Source of the DNA: Thermoplasmatota archaeon
GTDB lineage: Archaea > Thermoplasmatota > Penumbrarchaeia > Penumbrarchaeales > Penumbrarchaeaceae
Reading direction: 5' to 3'
DNA length: 5,838 nucleotides
Assembly (NCBI GenBank): GCA_030591285.1
Contig: JAUVBH010000117.1
Location: forward strand, 1 to 5,838
The translations under genes were made by a program, and so were the position numbers. Shown in pieces: positions 1 to 5,653 of this stretch; position 1 is the stretch's first letter, and every line of letters begins with the position of its first letter. The notes under the pieces were generated by a model, which saw only the letters and a program-made list of their open reading frames with translations, did no database searches and was not told where the DNA came from.

Positions 1-860
1 AAACTGGACACTTTGTTATCATGGCCGTATGCTCCTATGAGGCCCCTGTCGAGTCCGATCTCCCTGGCCTTCCATGCTGGTACCAATGTTAGGTCTGAGG
101 ATATCAGATCCTCTTCTTCCAATCCATACTCAGAATTCAGATAGGAAAGAACATCGTTCACAACAGGACTCCTCTCCTCCTTATCTTCAGGAATTTCGCC
201 TGTTGCGATTATTGCCAGTAATTCCTCGCCCTTGATCCCTTCTGAGAGCTTTCTTCGGTTCTGGGCTTTTCTTGCAAGATGTGGAAGAAGGTCAGGTATG
301 ATGAATATAGGTTCGCTATCTTTTTCTCCAATGACAATGTCAACTTTGCTTCCATCCTTCCTTATGACCCTGCCATGCAGAGATAGAGGTATGTTTACCC
401 AGTGATACTTCTTGATCCCACCATAGTAATGGGTCCTTAGAAATCCAATTCCGGTATCGGGATCTCCGTGGATCGGTTGGGGTTTCAGGTCTATTCTGGG
501 AGCGTCTAGATGCGTCACGATCAGGTTCGCACCGTCAATGAGATCGGTTTTTCCAACAATACCTGCAATGATCTCCTTGTCCCTGTTGATCTTGTAGAAA
601 CCTTCTCCGGGTTTCGGAGATCTTCTGATCTTTGGAGTATGCTCTTTGAATCCGGCCGCTTCAAGTTTCTCGATCCAATAATCAACGGCTTCCCTCTCCG
701 TCTTTGCAGAATCAAGATAATCTATGTAGAGTTCAGAGATCCTTTCGATCTCTTTTTGATCTATTTTTTGCTGTGCGGTCCACTTCCTTTTCCAGGAGTA
801 AGGGTTCTTCTTGGCCTTGCTGACCTTCTTATCAACCTTTTTCACTCCCTCTTTGACCAT
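1..860 (-). CDS. M18-family metalloaminopeptidase, N-terminal part (3' end outside window)
   Basis: The reading frame is open from the ATG at 860 to the left edge, giving 286 residues of a cytosolic zinc aminopeptidase of the M18 (aspartyl aminopeptidase / aminopeptidase 1) family, which removes N-terminal residues from peptides. Seen: THLDAPRIDLKP at residues 116-127 matches the family's first metal-binding motif (H117, D119). THYYGGIKKYHW at 143-154 and PLSLHG at 158-163 are family blocks. VPAWKAREIGLDR at 260-272 leads into GAYGHDNKV at 276-284, where D281 is the expected metal-bridging aspartate. The remaining metal ligands and the second half of the catalytic domain lie beyond position 1. 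The frame stays open upstream of the ATG to a stop at 924-926, but that stretch has no ATG, GTG or TTG codon, so 860 is chosen. No Shine-Dalgarno is seen. It is transcribed divergently from the ribbon-helix-helix gene. The family call is from recalled motifs, and exact substrate preference is not visible. Confidence 0.9.
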   Translation of the reverse strand, partial: MVKEGVKKVDKKVSKAKKNPYSWKRKWTAQQKIDQKEIERISELYIDYLDSAKTEREAVDYWIEKLEAAGFKEHTPKIRRSPKPGEGFYKINRDKEIIAGIVGKTDLIDGANLIVTHLDAPRIDLKPQPIHGDPDTGIGFLRTHYYGGIKKYHWVNIPLSLHGRVIRKDGSKVDIVIGEKDSEPIFIIPDLLPHLARKAQNRRKLSEGIKGEELLAIIATGEIPEDKEERSPVVNDVLSYLNSEYGLEEEDLISSDLTLVPAWKAREIGLDRGLIGAYGHDNKVSS

Positions 861-876
861 GTAGGTGGATGAACCA

Positions 877-933
877 TTCTCAAGATAAAGATATCCATGG
901 GAACACTGGCCTATTAATTTCCTTTATTGAGAA
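877..933. repeat. Interrupted inverted repeat between divergent genes (possible operator)
   Basis: The left arm ttctcaagataaag (877-890) and the right arm ctttattgagaa (922-933) are reverse complements at all 12 paired bases, with a 2-base insertion (ga) in the left arm. The loop between them is 31 bases. The repeat lies over the presumed promoter of the minus-strand aminopeptidase gene. A dimeric regulator, possibly the neighbouring ribbon-helix-helix protein, could bind it; that role is inference only. With AT-rich arms of this length, chance is possible. Confidence 0.4.
885..920 (-). promoter_or_regulatory. Probable promoter of the M18 aminopeptidase gene
   Basis: On the minus strand two AT-rich boxes lie upstream of the ATG at 860: aaattaata (912-920), which would give a leader of about 25 bases, and a box reading tatctttat (887-895), which would give a nearly leaderless transcript. 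No Shine-Dalgarno precedes the ATG, which fits a short leader or leaderless mRNA. I cannot decide between the boxes by eye. Confidence 0.4.
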
Positions 934-952
934 AAATGAATCATAACCAAAC

Positions 953-1006
953 TAATTTATAAGGTCCTCAGGGATGATTTGTTATCGGACTGAAACCTAA
1001 AGGAGG
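953..1006 (+). promoter_or_regulatory. TATA box and Shine-Dalgarno of the ribbon-helix-helix gene
   Basis: The sequence taatttataagg (952-963) is a good archaeal TATA box. Transcription starting about 25 bases downstream would leave a leader of roughly 30 bases. In that leader aggagg (1001-1006) stands 7 bases before the TTG at 1014. The strong ribosome binding site is what decides this non-ATG start. Confidence 0.65.
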
Positions 1007-1013
1007 ACTTTCC

Positions 1014-1289
1014 TTGGGGAAAAGAATAACAAAAGTATACAGGTCGGGCGATCAGATCCATATCGCAGTTACCAGGAATTTCGAGGATACAGCCACGGAC
1101 TTCTTTAGGTTCTGCAAGGGTAACCATTACAATCCCTCAGAGGTCATAAGGTCCTGCATGGAAGATTGGCTGAAGAGACAGCAAAGGATCAAGGAGATGC
1201 TCGAGGGAGACCTGGAAATGAGCTCCAAGATGGGAATGGAAAGAGAGAAGAGATTCCTTCAGAGAATGAAGGAAGAAGGTCTCTCCTAG
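1014..1289 (+). CDS. Small ribbon-helix-helix DNA-binding protein (putative regulator)
   Basis: This 91-residue basic protein starts at a TTG that has a strong Shine-Dalgarno 7 bases upstream. Seen: a short strand (IHIAVT, residues 15-20), a helix (about 23-36), a turn with NPSEVIR (40-46), and a second amphipathic helix to about residue 57. This order and the x-S-E-x-I-R motif at the start of helix two are typical of the Arc/MetJ/CopG ribbon-helix-helix fold, which binds DNA as a dimer through the paired strands. A charged, Glu/Lys/Met-rich helical tail (about 57-90) follows, longer than in minimal family members. It may mediate oligomerisation or contact a partner. It is read divergently from the aminopeptidase gene and ends in a T-rich tract, so it is probably monocistronic. 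No toxin gene lies downstream, which argues against an antitoxin role. The fold is recognised by pattern; the regulatory role is inferred. Confidence 0.7.
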   Translation: MGKRITKVYRSGDQIHIAVTRNFEDTATDFFRFCKGNHYNPSEVIRSCMEDWLKRQQRIKEMLEGDLEMSSKMGMEREKRFLQRMKEEGLS

Positions 1290-1312
1290 TCTTTTTTAGA
1301 TTTTTTCTTTTA
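1290..1312 (+). terminator. T-rich transcription terminator after the ribbon-helix-helix gene
   Basis: Immediately after the TAG stop comes a tract with two T6 runs and a further T4 (tcttttttagattttttctttt). Intrinsic termination in archaea relies on such T-rich tracts and needs no hairpin. It separates this gene from the following unit, which has its own TATA box. Confidence 0.6.
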
Positions 1313-1328
1313 CCATCCTCCCCCGTTA

Positions 1329-1341
1329 ACTATTTTTAAAG
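1329..1341 (+). promoter_or_regulatory. TATA box of the ATPase / HhH / MutS-like operon
   Basis: The sequence actatttttaaag (1329-1341) resembles an archaeal TATA box and follows the T-tract of the upstream gene. A start site about 25 bases downstream falls near 1354-1360, directly at an ATG (1354) that opens an 11-codon mini frame and 20-30 bases ahead of the ATPase start. Confidence 0.55.
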
Positions 1342-1353
1342 CCAAATGCAATC

Positions 1354-1389
1354 ATGGCCATCCTTCCAATGGGTAAGTGGTCCAAATGA
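1354..1389 (+). other. Possible 11-codon leader peptide frame (MAILPMGKWSK)
   Basis: An ATG at 1354, where the transcript is predicted to begin, opens an 11-codon frame ending in TGA at 1387-1389. That stop overlaps the internal ATG at 1386 of the ATPase gene in an ATGA arrangement. A leaderless mini-peptide could couple termination to initiation at 1386. Nothing but position and overlap supports translation, so this is a weak call. Confidence 0.25.
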
Positions 1390-2006
1390 CTGAACAGAGA
1401 GTAAGTTTTGGTATTGCAGAATTGGATATGCTCATTGGAGGTGGAGTACCGAAAGGCTCCGTCATCAATATCACAGGACCACCTGGTTCCGGTAAGACAT
1501 TAATTTCATTGGCCTTCATCAGCGATGGTCTAAGGAATGGTAGACAGGGAGTTCAGGTATGCTTCACCACCGTTCCCATTGTCAATGTTCTGAAAAGGAC
1601 AATGGGTAAAAAGATGTTCGAGCCGATCTTTCAAACAGATGAGCCTATCGTAATGGACCTGAGCGACCTGGACCGTGTTGATATTCTGATCAATTTGATC
1701 GAGGATGGTGGGATCGACAGACTTGTTCTGGATCATCCAGAGGTCATGTCATTGAGAGGATCCGGGAAATGGTTCACAATGCTTGAGGAGCTCTTATCTG
1801 CAGTCAGGGAAGCTGGAGTTACAACCATTGTTGTTGATTACAACGATGGTGCTCCTGCCAGTGTTGGCAGATATGTTTCAGATGGCGTCATTTCGATTTC
1901 ACGTTCAAATTCTAAAATGAAAGCCAGGGTTGTTAAATGGGACCTTGAACAGGGTCTCATCGATAAGGAGGCAGTGGAGGAGGTGGCAGGGGTTTGGACG
2001 AGATAG
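1377..2006 (+). CDS. KaiC/RadA-like P-loop ATPase lacking the catalytic Glu pair
   Basis: This is a 209-residue single-domain RecA-superfamily protein. The KaiC-type opening FGIAELDMLIGGGVPKGSV (residues 11-29) leads to Walker A GPPGSGKT (34-41). Walker B is RLVLDH (115-120, D119). A late block, GRYVSDGVISI (164-174), followed by a basic strand RVVKW (184-188), matches the KaiC pattern. At the place where KaiC proteins have Phe-Glu-Glu, this one reads F63-T64-T65, so both catalytic glutamates appear lost. It may bind ATP but hydrolyse it poorly, as an assembly or regulatory factor. Start: GTG at 1377 gives the longest frame, but ATG at 1386 (residue 4) is equally or more likely, since the family motif begins just after it. 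Neither has a good Shine-Dalgarno. Its 3' end overlaps the HhH gene by 13 bases, implying coupled expression with a DNA-repair-like partner. The family is confident; the exact role is unknown. Confidence 0.85.
   Translation: MVQMTEQRVSFGIAELDMLIGGGVPKGSVINITGPPGSGKTLISLAFISDGLRNGRQGVQVCFTTVPIVNVLKRTMGKKMFEPIFQTDEPIVMDLSDLDRVDILINLIEDGGIDRLVLDHPEVMSLRGSGKWFTMLEELLSAVREAGVTTIVVDYNDGAPASVGRYVSDGVISISRSNSKMKARVVKWDLEQGLIDKEAVEEVAGVWTR
1979..1985 (+). promoter_or_regulatory. Strong Shine-Dalgarno for the HhH gene inside the ATPase gene
   Basis: ggaggtg (1979-1985) is a near-perfect match to the anti-Shine-Dalgarno and lies 8 bases before the TTG at 1994. It sits in the last codons of the ATPase gene and fixes the non-ATG start of the HhH frame. 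The downstream MutS-like frame has no comparable site. Confidence 0.7.
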
Positions 2007-2266
2007 ATCTCTCTTTGTCCAAGCTAACCGGGATCAGGGGACTTGGTAAAGGAAAGCTACGTTCCATTGTTAACAAGATAGGCGGTAATGAACAGTTCTT
2101 AGAAGCTCTCGATGCAGGAGACGTGGGACTTCTTTCTTCCGTGGACGGTGTTTCCCAGAGAATGGCGGTCGAGATCATACTGGTTCACCGGAGTATTGAT
2201 CCGGGTAGCTTGTTGAGAACAGAAGCAGCAGGTCAGATCTATAGCTCAGTGATGGAAATATTGTAG
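1994..2266 (+). CDS. Helix-hairpin-helix protein (N-terminal part of a split HhH-MutS gene)
   Basis: This 90-residue protein starts at TTG, supported by a strong Shine-Dalgarno, and overlaps the ATPase gene by 13 bases. Seen: two helix-hairpin-helix units. The first has hairpin GIRGLGKGK (residues 13-21), followed by a helix (22-29). The second is centred on LSSVDGVSQRMAVEII (47-62). Such tandem units bind DNA backbone without sequence specificity. The tail (71-90) includes EAAGQIYSSVMEIL, a helix that in my recollection normally continues into the MutS-like part of archaeal fused proteins. The frame ends at TAG 2264-2266. After it, two in-frame codons (Gly, Tyr) lead to the ATG of the MutS-like gene in the same frame. 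The protein may act as a separate DNA-binding subunit, or this and the next entry may be one gene of about 658 codons interrupted by an amber codon. Confidence 0.85.
   Translation: MDEIDLSLSKLTGIRGLGKGKLRSIVNKIGGNEQFLEALDAGDVGLLSSVDGVSQRMAVEIILVHRSIDPGSLLRTEAAGQIYSSVMEIL
2264..2266 (+). other. In-frame amber codon separating HhH and MutS-like domains
   Basis: This TAG is the only stop in the frame running from 1994 to 3967. The next base is G, and the next in-frame ATG is at 2273, only two codons away. No Shine-Dalgarno at usual spacing precedes that ATG. Candidate explanations are a nonsense mutation, a true gene split with stop-start reinitiation, stop read-through (including pyrrolysine), or a base-call error. 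TAG also ends the genes stopping at 1289, 2006 and 3940 (minus strand), so it is a normal stop here, which weakens a general reassignment. Confidence 0.75.
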
Positions 2267-2272
2267 GGATAC

Positions 2273-3970
2273 ATGCATTCAGATATTGCACAGAACCGGG
2301 TATCTCTATTGGTTCCCGGTGGAGATATCGAAGAGTGCAGAAAAAGGTCCCTTGAAATTCTTTCCTATACCTCCCTTCTTGAAGGAAAGGATCGGAAGCA
2401 GATCGAGGATCTTCTGAGATCCGTCTCCGTCAGGTCTGTATCTGGAAAAGGCAGGAAACCCTTGCCGTATGTACTTCTTGTGGAAGATGATGAGGTCTTC
2501 GAAGTTATACGACGTAGAGGACTTGATTCCAGATGTCTTGTCATATCACCAGATGAGATCTCTCCGGGGTTGGAGCAGGATATGGTCCTTGTTTACGGTA
2601 AAAGGGAGATCGATGAGGATAGACTTCCCATCGTTTCTTCGGTCCATTGCTCTGCACCTGAACATGAGATACTTCCTGATATCGCCCTTGAGGAATTATA
2701 CCCTATACTGGGGAGGGTCAAGGCAGCATCCAAACTAAAGGAACTGTTCGGTTTGGAAAGTTGTTCCAGCCAAGCTGTGGAACTCATGGAGGAACTCTCG
2801 GGGTTATCCGGTGGCAATACCGATCCGGATATCATCACGCAGAAGGTGGGGTCGATCAGGTCAGAGGTCGAACAATCCTTGAAGGAGGCCATTTCTGAAC
2901 TGACACTCAGCGGTGAGGATACGCTTTCGTTGCTGGCCAGTGGTGAAACCGGTGTTCTGAAGGATGTCTATCGGGAACATGCAAAGATGGCAGCGGACCT
3001 TGTCAGGAGCAGGATAGGGGTCCGAAAAGACCTGTTCCGAATAAAATATCCACTTGAAGTTGACGAAGAGGCACTTGACTCCATGATATCCTCCATGAAA
3101 GAGCAGGCTGCCGGTGAGAGGTTCGATCGCAAGGTGATGCTGGCCAGAGAGATCATTTCACTCAGAGAGAATGTATTATTGGAACTGGATTGGGCGCTGG
3201 ACCTGGATTGGAGGTTCGGAATGGGTTGTTTGGTCCATGATCTCGGTTTGGGACCTTTTGAGATCTCTGGTGAGTTCTTTGCTGTGAAAGGTGCTGCTGA
3301 TATCAATCTTAGAAAAGATGGCCAGTTCCAGGCAGTTGACTATCATCTGGGACCAATGCCTGCATCCATGGGGGCAGAGTTCTCCGACCTGGACATCTCG
3401 AATTCCAGAACAGCGATGCTCACAGGAGCGAATTCCGGTGGTAAAACCACACTTCTCATGACCCTGGCTCAGACGGTCATCATGGCAATGATGGGACTTC
3501 CTGTACCTGCGCAGAAGGCTTACATTCCAAGCATCGATAAACTGTTCATATACAAACCCAAAAGGAGACTGGATGCCGGCGGACTGGAGAGCTTTTTGAA
3601 AGAACTTTTACCTCTGTCGATGAAGGTCGATGAAAGATCGTTGGTTCTAGCCGATGAATTGGAAGCCATGACCGAACTGGAAGCTGCATCTCGGATCATC
3701 GGGATATTCCTTGGAGAGCTATCGGGGCGAGGAGCTTATTCTGTTGTAGTTACCCATATGGCAGATGAGATCGGAAAGTTCACTGACTGCAGGGTGGATG
3801 GGATAGAAACAAGAGGTCTTGATGAGAAGCACAATCTTATCGTTGACCGGACCCCGGTGATAGGCTTGCATGCAAGGTCCACTCCTGAATTGATACTAAG
3901 GAAGTTGGAAGCAAAGGCCAGAGGGGATGAAAAAGAGATCTATTCCAAGGTCCTTGAAAGCTTTGAATAA
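2273..3970 (+). CDS. MutS-superfamily ATPase (archaeal MutS-like / MutS2-type, no Smr domain)
   Basis: This 565-residue protein ends in a MutS-type ABC ATPase. Seen: Walker A TGANSGGKTT (residues 384-393). The MutS-type signature region is RLDAGGLESFLKE (432-444). Walker B is SLVLADE (456-462, D461/E462), followed by LEAMTELEAAS (463-473), equivalent to the MutS E-x-x-x-x-T-x-x-E-G/A-A stretch. The histidine switch is VVTHM (492-496, H495). Upstream, about 185-320 is helical and fits the MutS core/lever region (FRIKYPLEVDEEALDSM at 255-271). There is no N-terminal mismatch-recognition domain with a Phe-x-Glu motif and no C-terminal Smr nuclease. MutS2-like proteins act on branched or recombination DNA rather than in classical mismatch repair, so that is the likely role, with the upstream HhH unit supplying DNA binding. 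The ATG has no good Shine-Dalgarno, and the frame continues upstream to the HhH gene except for one TAG. The 3' end overlaps the convergent gene by 31 bases. Confidence 0.9.
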   Translation: MHSDIAQNRVSLLVPGGDIEECRKRSLEILSYTSLLEGKDRKQIEDLLRSVSVRSVSGKGRKPLPYVLLVEDDEVFEVIRRRGLDSRCLVISPDEISPGLEQDMVLVYGKREIDEDRLPIVSSVHCSAPEHEILPDIALEELYPILGRVKAASKLKELFGLESCSSQAVELMEELSGLSGGNTDPDIITQKVGSIRSEVEQSLKEAISELTLSGEDTLSLLASGETGVLKDVYREHAKMAADLVRSRIGVRKDLFRIKYPLEVDEEALDSMISSMKEQAAGERFDRKVMLAREIISLRENVLLELDWALDLDWRFGMGCLVHDLGLGPFEISGEFFAVKGAADINLRKDGQFQAVDYHLGPMPASMGAEFSDLDISNSRTAMLTGANSGGKTTLLMTLAQTVIMAMMGLPVPAQKAYIPSIDKLFIYKPKRRLDAGGLESFLKELLPLSMKVDERSLVLADELEAMTELEAASRIIGIFLGELSGRGAYSVVVTHMADEIGKFTDCRVDGIETRGLDEKHNLIVDRTPVIGLHARSTPELILRKLEAKARGDEKEIYSKVLESFE

Positions 3971-4875
3971 GCTAATCTTGTGAGCTTCTTCTTTGTCATA
4001 ACAATGAAAGCTGTGACCATTCCCAATATCAGTATCAGTGTCCACTCGAATGCTATCCATATTCCATAATTGATTCCTAGCAGTTTTCTCTCTCCAACCT
4101 CTATGAACAGCTCTTGATTCCAAATCTCGGGATCATATGATCCAGCCTCAACAACCGATATTCTGATCCGATAGAGGCCCTTTTCAGTTGATCTAGAGGT
4201 TGAAACGGTGATATTGGTATAGTCAACTTCTTTTTCCTCGATGGTGAACTTATCACGATCCAGGTAAGTTTTCATTTCTTGATCTTCCAGATCCTTAAGA
4301 TTACTGATCTCCAGACGAGACCTAACTTGAGCATTTCCTTCGTTCTTCAATAATATCCGGGTCTGCACCTCATCACCTGGATGAAGAACAATATAAGAAT
4401 CTGGAATGCTGAGGTCGATATCATAGAACTGCTTGACGAATATTATTGCTGTTGCCGGTGCCAAAGTCCCCGAACTTGTTCCATTGACCTGCTCCCAAGT
4501 TCCATTCACCAAGAACTGACCTTGAGTTTTCTGTGAAGTTCCGATTGGAACATGGACCGAGAACGTGAAGCTCTTCTGTTTCTCTGCTCTTGAGAATTCC
4601 AAGATCACTGGTGATGATACGACCCAATTTCCGGCATTCCCATACAATCTAGCCTCGATCCTCTCTGTTTCCTCTGTCCATGGAACCTGCATGTACACTG
4701 TTCCCATGAATGTCACAACACCATCCTGTCCAGGAGCAACATAAGCTGTCTGTTTTGCTTGAGTAAGGGCTAGAAATGGTGCGCATCCAATTGCCTCTGC
4801 AGCATCAGAGAAAAAGGGAATGGTGGAGATAGAAAGGATCAATACTGATATCAGGACTCCCGCTCTCTTATCCAT
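3940..4875 (-). CDS. Secreted, C-terminally membrane-anchored surface protein with Ig-like folds
   Basis: I do not recognise a named family for this 311-residue protein. Seen: a signal peptide (hydrophobic core residues 6-21, likely cleavage near the Ala-rich SDAAEA, 23-28); a β-strand-rich domain (about 40-148); a second β-rich domain (about 150-260); a membrane helix (272-293); and a basic cytoplasmic tail (TKKKLTRLAYSK, 294-305). The second domain has the PGDEVQTRILLKNEGN stretch (166-181), typical of Ig-like or NEW3/CARDB-type domains found on archaeal surfaces. N-glycosylation sequons lie at N124, N131 and N221. The topology is therefore type I, with most of the protein outside the cell, probably as an adhesion, surface-layer-associated or sensory component. 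The ATG at 4875 has no Shine-Dalgarno, but a TATA-like box lies 22-27 bases upstream, suggesting a leaderless mRNA. A lipobox reading of C31 is unlikely. The function is unknown. Confidence 0.8.
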   Translation of the reverse strand: MDKRAGVLISVLILSISTIPFFSDAAEAIGCAPFLALTQAKQTAYVAPGQDGVVTFMGTVYMQVPWTEETERIEARLYGNAGNWVVSSPVILEFSRAEKQKSFTFSVHVPIGTSQKTQGQFLVNGTWEQVNGTSSGTLAPATAIIFVKQFYDIDLSIPDSYIVLHPGDEVQTRILLKNEGNAQVRSRLEISNLKDLEDQEMKTYLDRDKFTIEEKEVDYTNITVSTSRSTEKGLYRIRISVVEAGSYDPEIWNQELFIEVGERKLLGINYGIWIAFEWTLILILGMVTAFIVMTKKKLTRLAYSKLSRTLE

Positions 4876-4896
4876 GAATAAAATATGCTATAGAGG

Positions 4897-4902
4897 TTTT
4901 AA
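4897..4902 (-). promoter_or_regulatory. TATA-like box for the surface-protein gene
   Basis: On the minus strand ccttaaaacc centres about 25 bases before the ATG at 4875, the spacing expected if transcription starts at the initiator codon. No Shine-Dalgarno lies between, which supports a leaderless transcript. The match to an archaeal TATA box is moderate. Confidence 0.4.
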
Positions 4903-4928
4903 GGAGATTGTTGAACAAACATGTCCTC

Positions 4929-5639
4929 TTAAAGGAATTGATGCTTCTTTTCGAACTCGTTCACGGTCTTGAGGAACTTTGACAGCATGATCTGTATCAG
5001 CGTGAAATTGATCACCACAGTTAAGATGAAAAAGAACTCAAGGTAAAGGAGCAATATCAGTTCAAATGGCCCATCTCTTGCATCCAATGACAATACAAGT
5101 GGTATGTAACTCATCATGAATAACACAAGAGGAATAGCTGAGACCTTGACCAGTTTGGCCATTTTCTTCTTTCCAAGCCTAACCATGAGAATTGATGGAA
5201 CTCCAATGATGGCCCAGTTGGCAAAGAACGTAACGAACAGTGCCAGACCCATGATGACCATAACCCACCATTCTTCTTCTGCCTCTGCTTTCATAGATAT
5301 GGCTAGGATCATTGAAAACAAGAAAATAGCCAGAAGGGTCAAAATTGAAATTTTTACAGGTTTGGTCCTTTCATCAACCTTGTAAATATCTTTGTTTTTC
5401 TTTTTGAATCCTCTTTCCAGTCCAAAATTAATGAACATCAATATACTGGTCAAGATCATGAAGAAGAAATATGTCATCATACCAAATGGGAGGAACATAT
5501 ATGGTTGCCCCTTCAGAGTGTCTCCGCTCAGAAGTGCAATGATGAATTGGATGATGAAGAGGGAGATCAATACCACAATGGGGAGACAGAGGGAATAGAG
5601 CACCAATGAAGCGATGATCGTGGATGATATTCCCTTCAA
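4929..5639 (-). CDS. Six-helix integral membrane protein, unknown function
   Basis: This 236-residue, very hydrophobic protein has about six membrane segments, near residues 6-37, 48-73, 96-116, 124-154, 165-185 and 190-220. A basic loop lies after the second (GFKKKNKDIYKVDERTKP, 77-94) and another after the fourth (RLGKKKMAKLVK, 154-165), which puts those loops in the cytoplasm by the positive-inside rule. An acidic, Trp-containing stretch (EAEEEWW, 119-125) lies outside. No catalytic motif, ATP site or transporter signature is recognisable. It begins at a TTG with no Shine-Dalgarno (the preceding bases are C-rich), 14 bases after the stop of another membrane protein gene, so translation may be coupled. 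No in-frame ATG, GTG or TTG occurs upstream before position 5690. It may be a paralogue of that neighbour: both have a KG-x-L-TY-FF pattern ahead of a membrane helix. The function is unknown; the start is uncertain. Confidence 0.7.
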   Translation of the reverse strand: MKGISSTIIASLVLYSLCLPIVVLISLFIIQFIIALLSGDTLKGQPYMFLPFGMMTYFFFMILTSILMFINFGLERGFKKKNKDIYKVDERTKPVKISILTLLAIFLFSMILAISMKAEAEEEWWVMVIMGLALFVTFFANWAIIGVPSILMVRLGKKKMAKLVKVSAIPLVLFMMSYIPLVLSLDARDGPFELILLLYLEFFFILTVVINFTLIQIMLSKFLKTVNEFEKKHQFL

Positions 5640-5653
5640 ATTGGAGGAGGGTT

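Noticed and set aside
510..872. Plus-strand open frame of 120 codons opposite the aminopeptidase gene
   Set aside because: It lies antisense to a well-supported M18 protein, has no Shine-Dalgarno or promoter, and its translation resembles no family.
1014..1289. Antitoxin of a toxin-antitoxin pair
   Set aside because: A T-rich terminator follows directly, and the next gene has its own promoter and encodes a KaiC-like ATPase, not a toxin.
2264..2266. Genome-wide reassignment of TAG to pyrrolysine
   Set aside because: TAG terminates at least three other genes in this small window at sensible ends, and reading through them adds meaningless tails. Local read-through stays possible.
2593..3306. 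Minus-strand open frames opposite the MutS-like gene
   Set aside because: They are Ser-rich antisense shadows of a gene with clear ATPase motifs on the plus strand, and have no initiation signals.
4783..4785. C31 of the surface protein as a lipoprotein attachment cysteine
   Set aside because: The stretch before it (AEAIGC) lacks a proper lipobox, and an Asp and a Glu lie between the hydrophobic core and the cysteine. The C-terminal helix already supplies an anchor.
5116..5598. Plus-strand open frames opposite the six-helix membrane protein
   Set aside because: Their composition is what the reverse complement of a hydrophobic coding sequence gives, and neither has an initiation signal.
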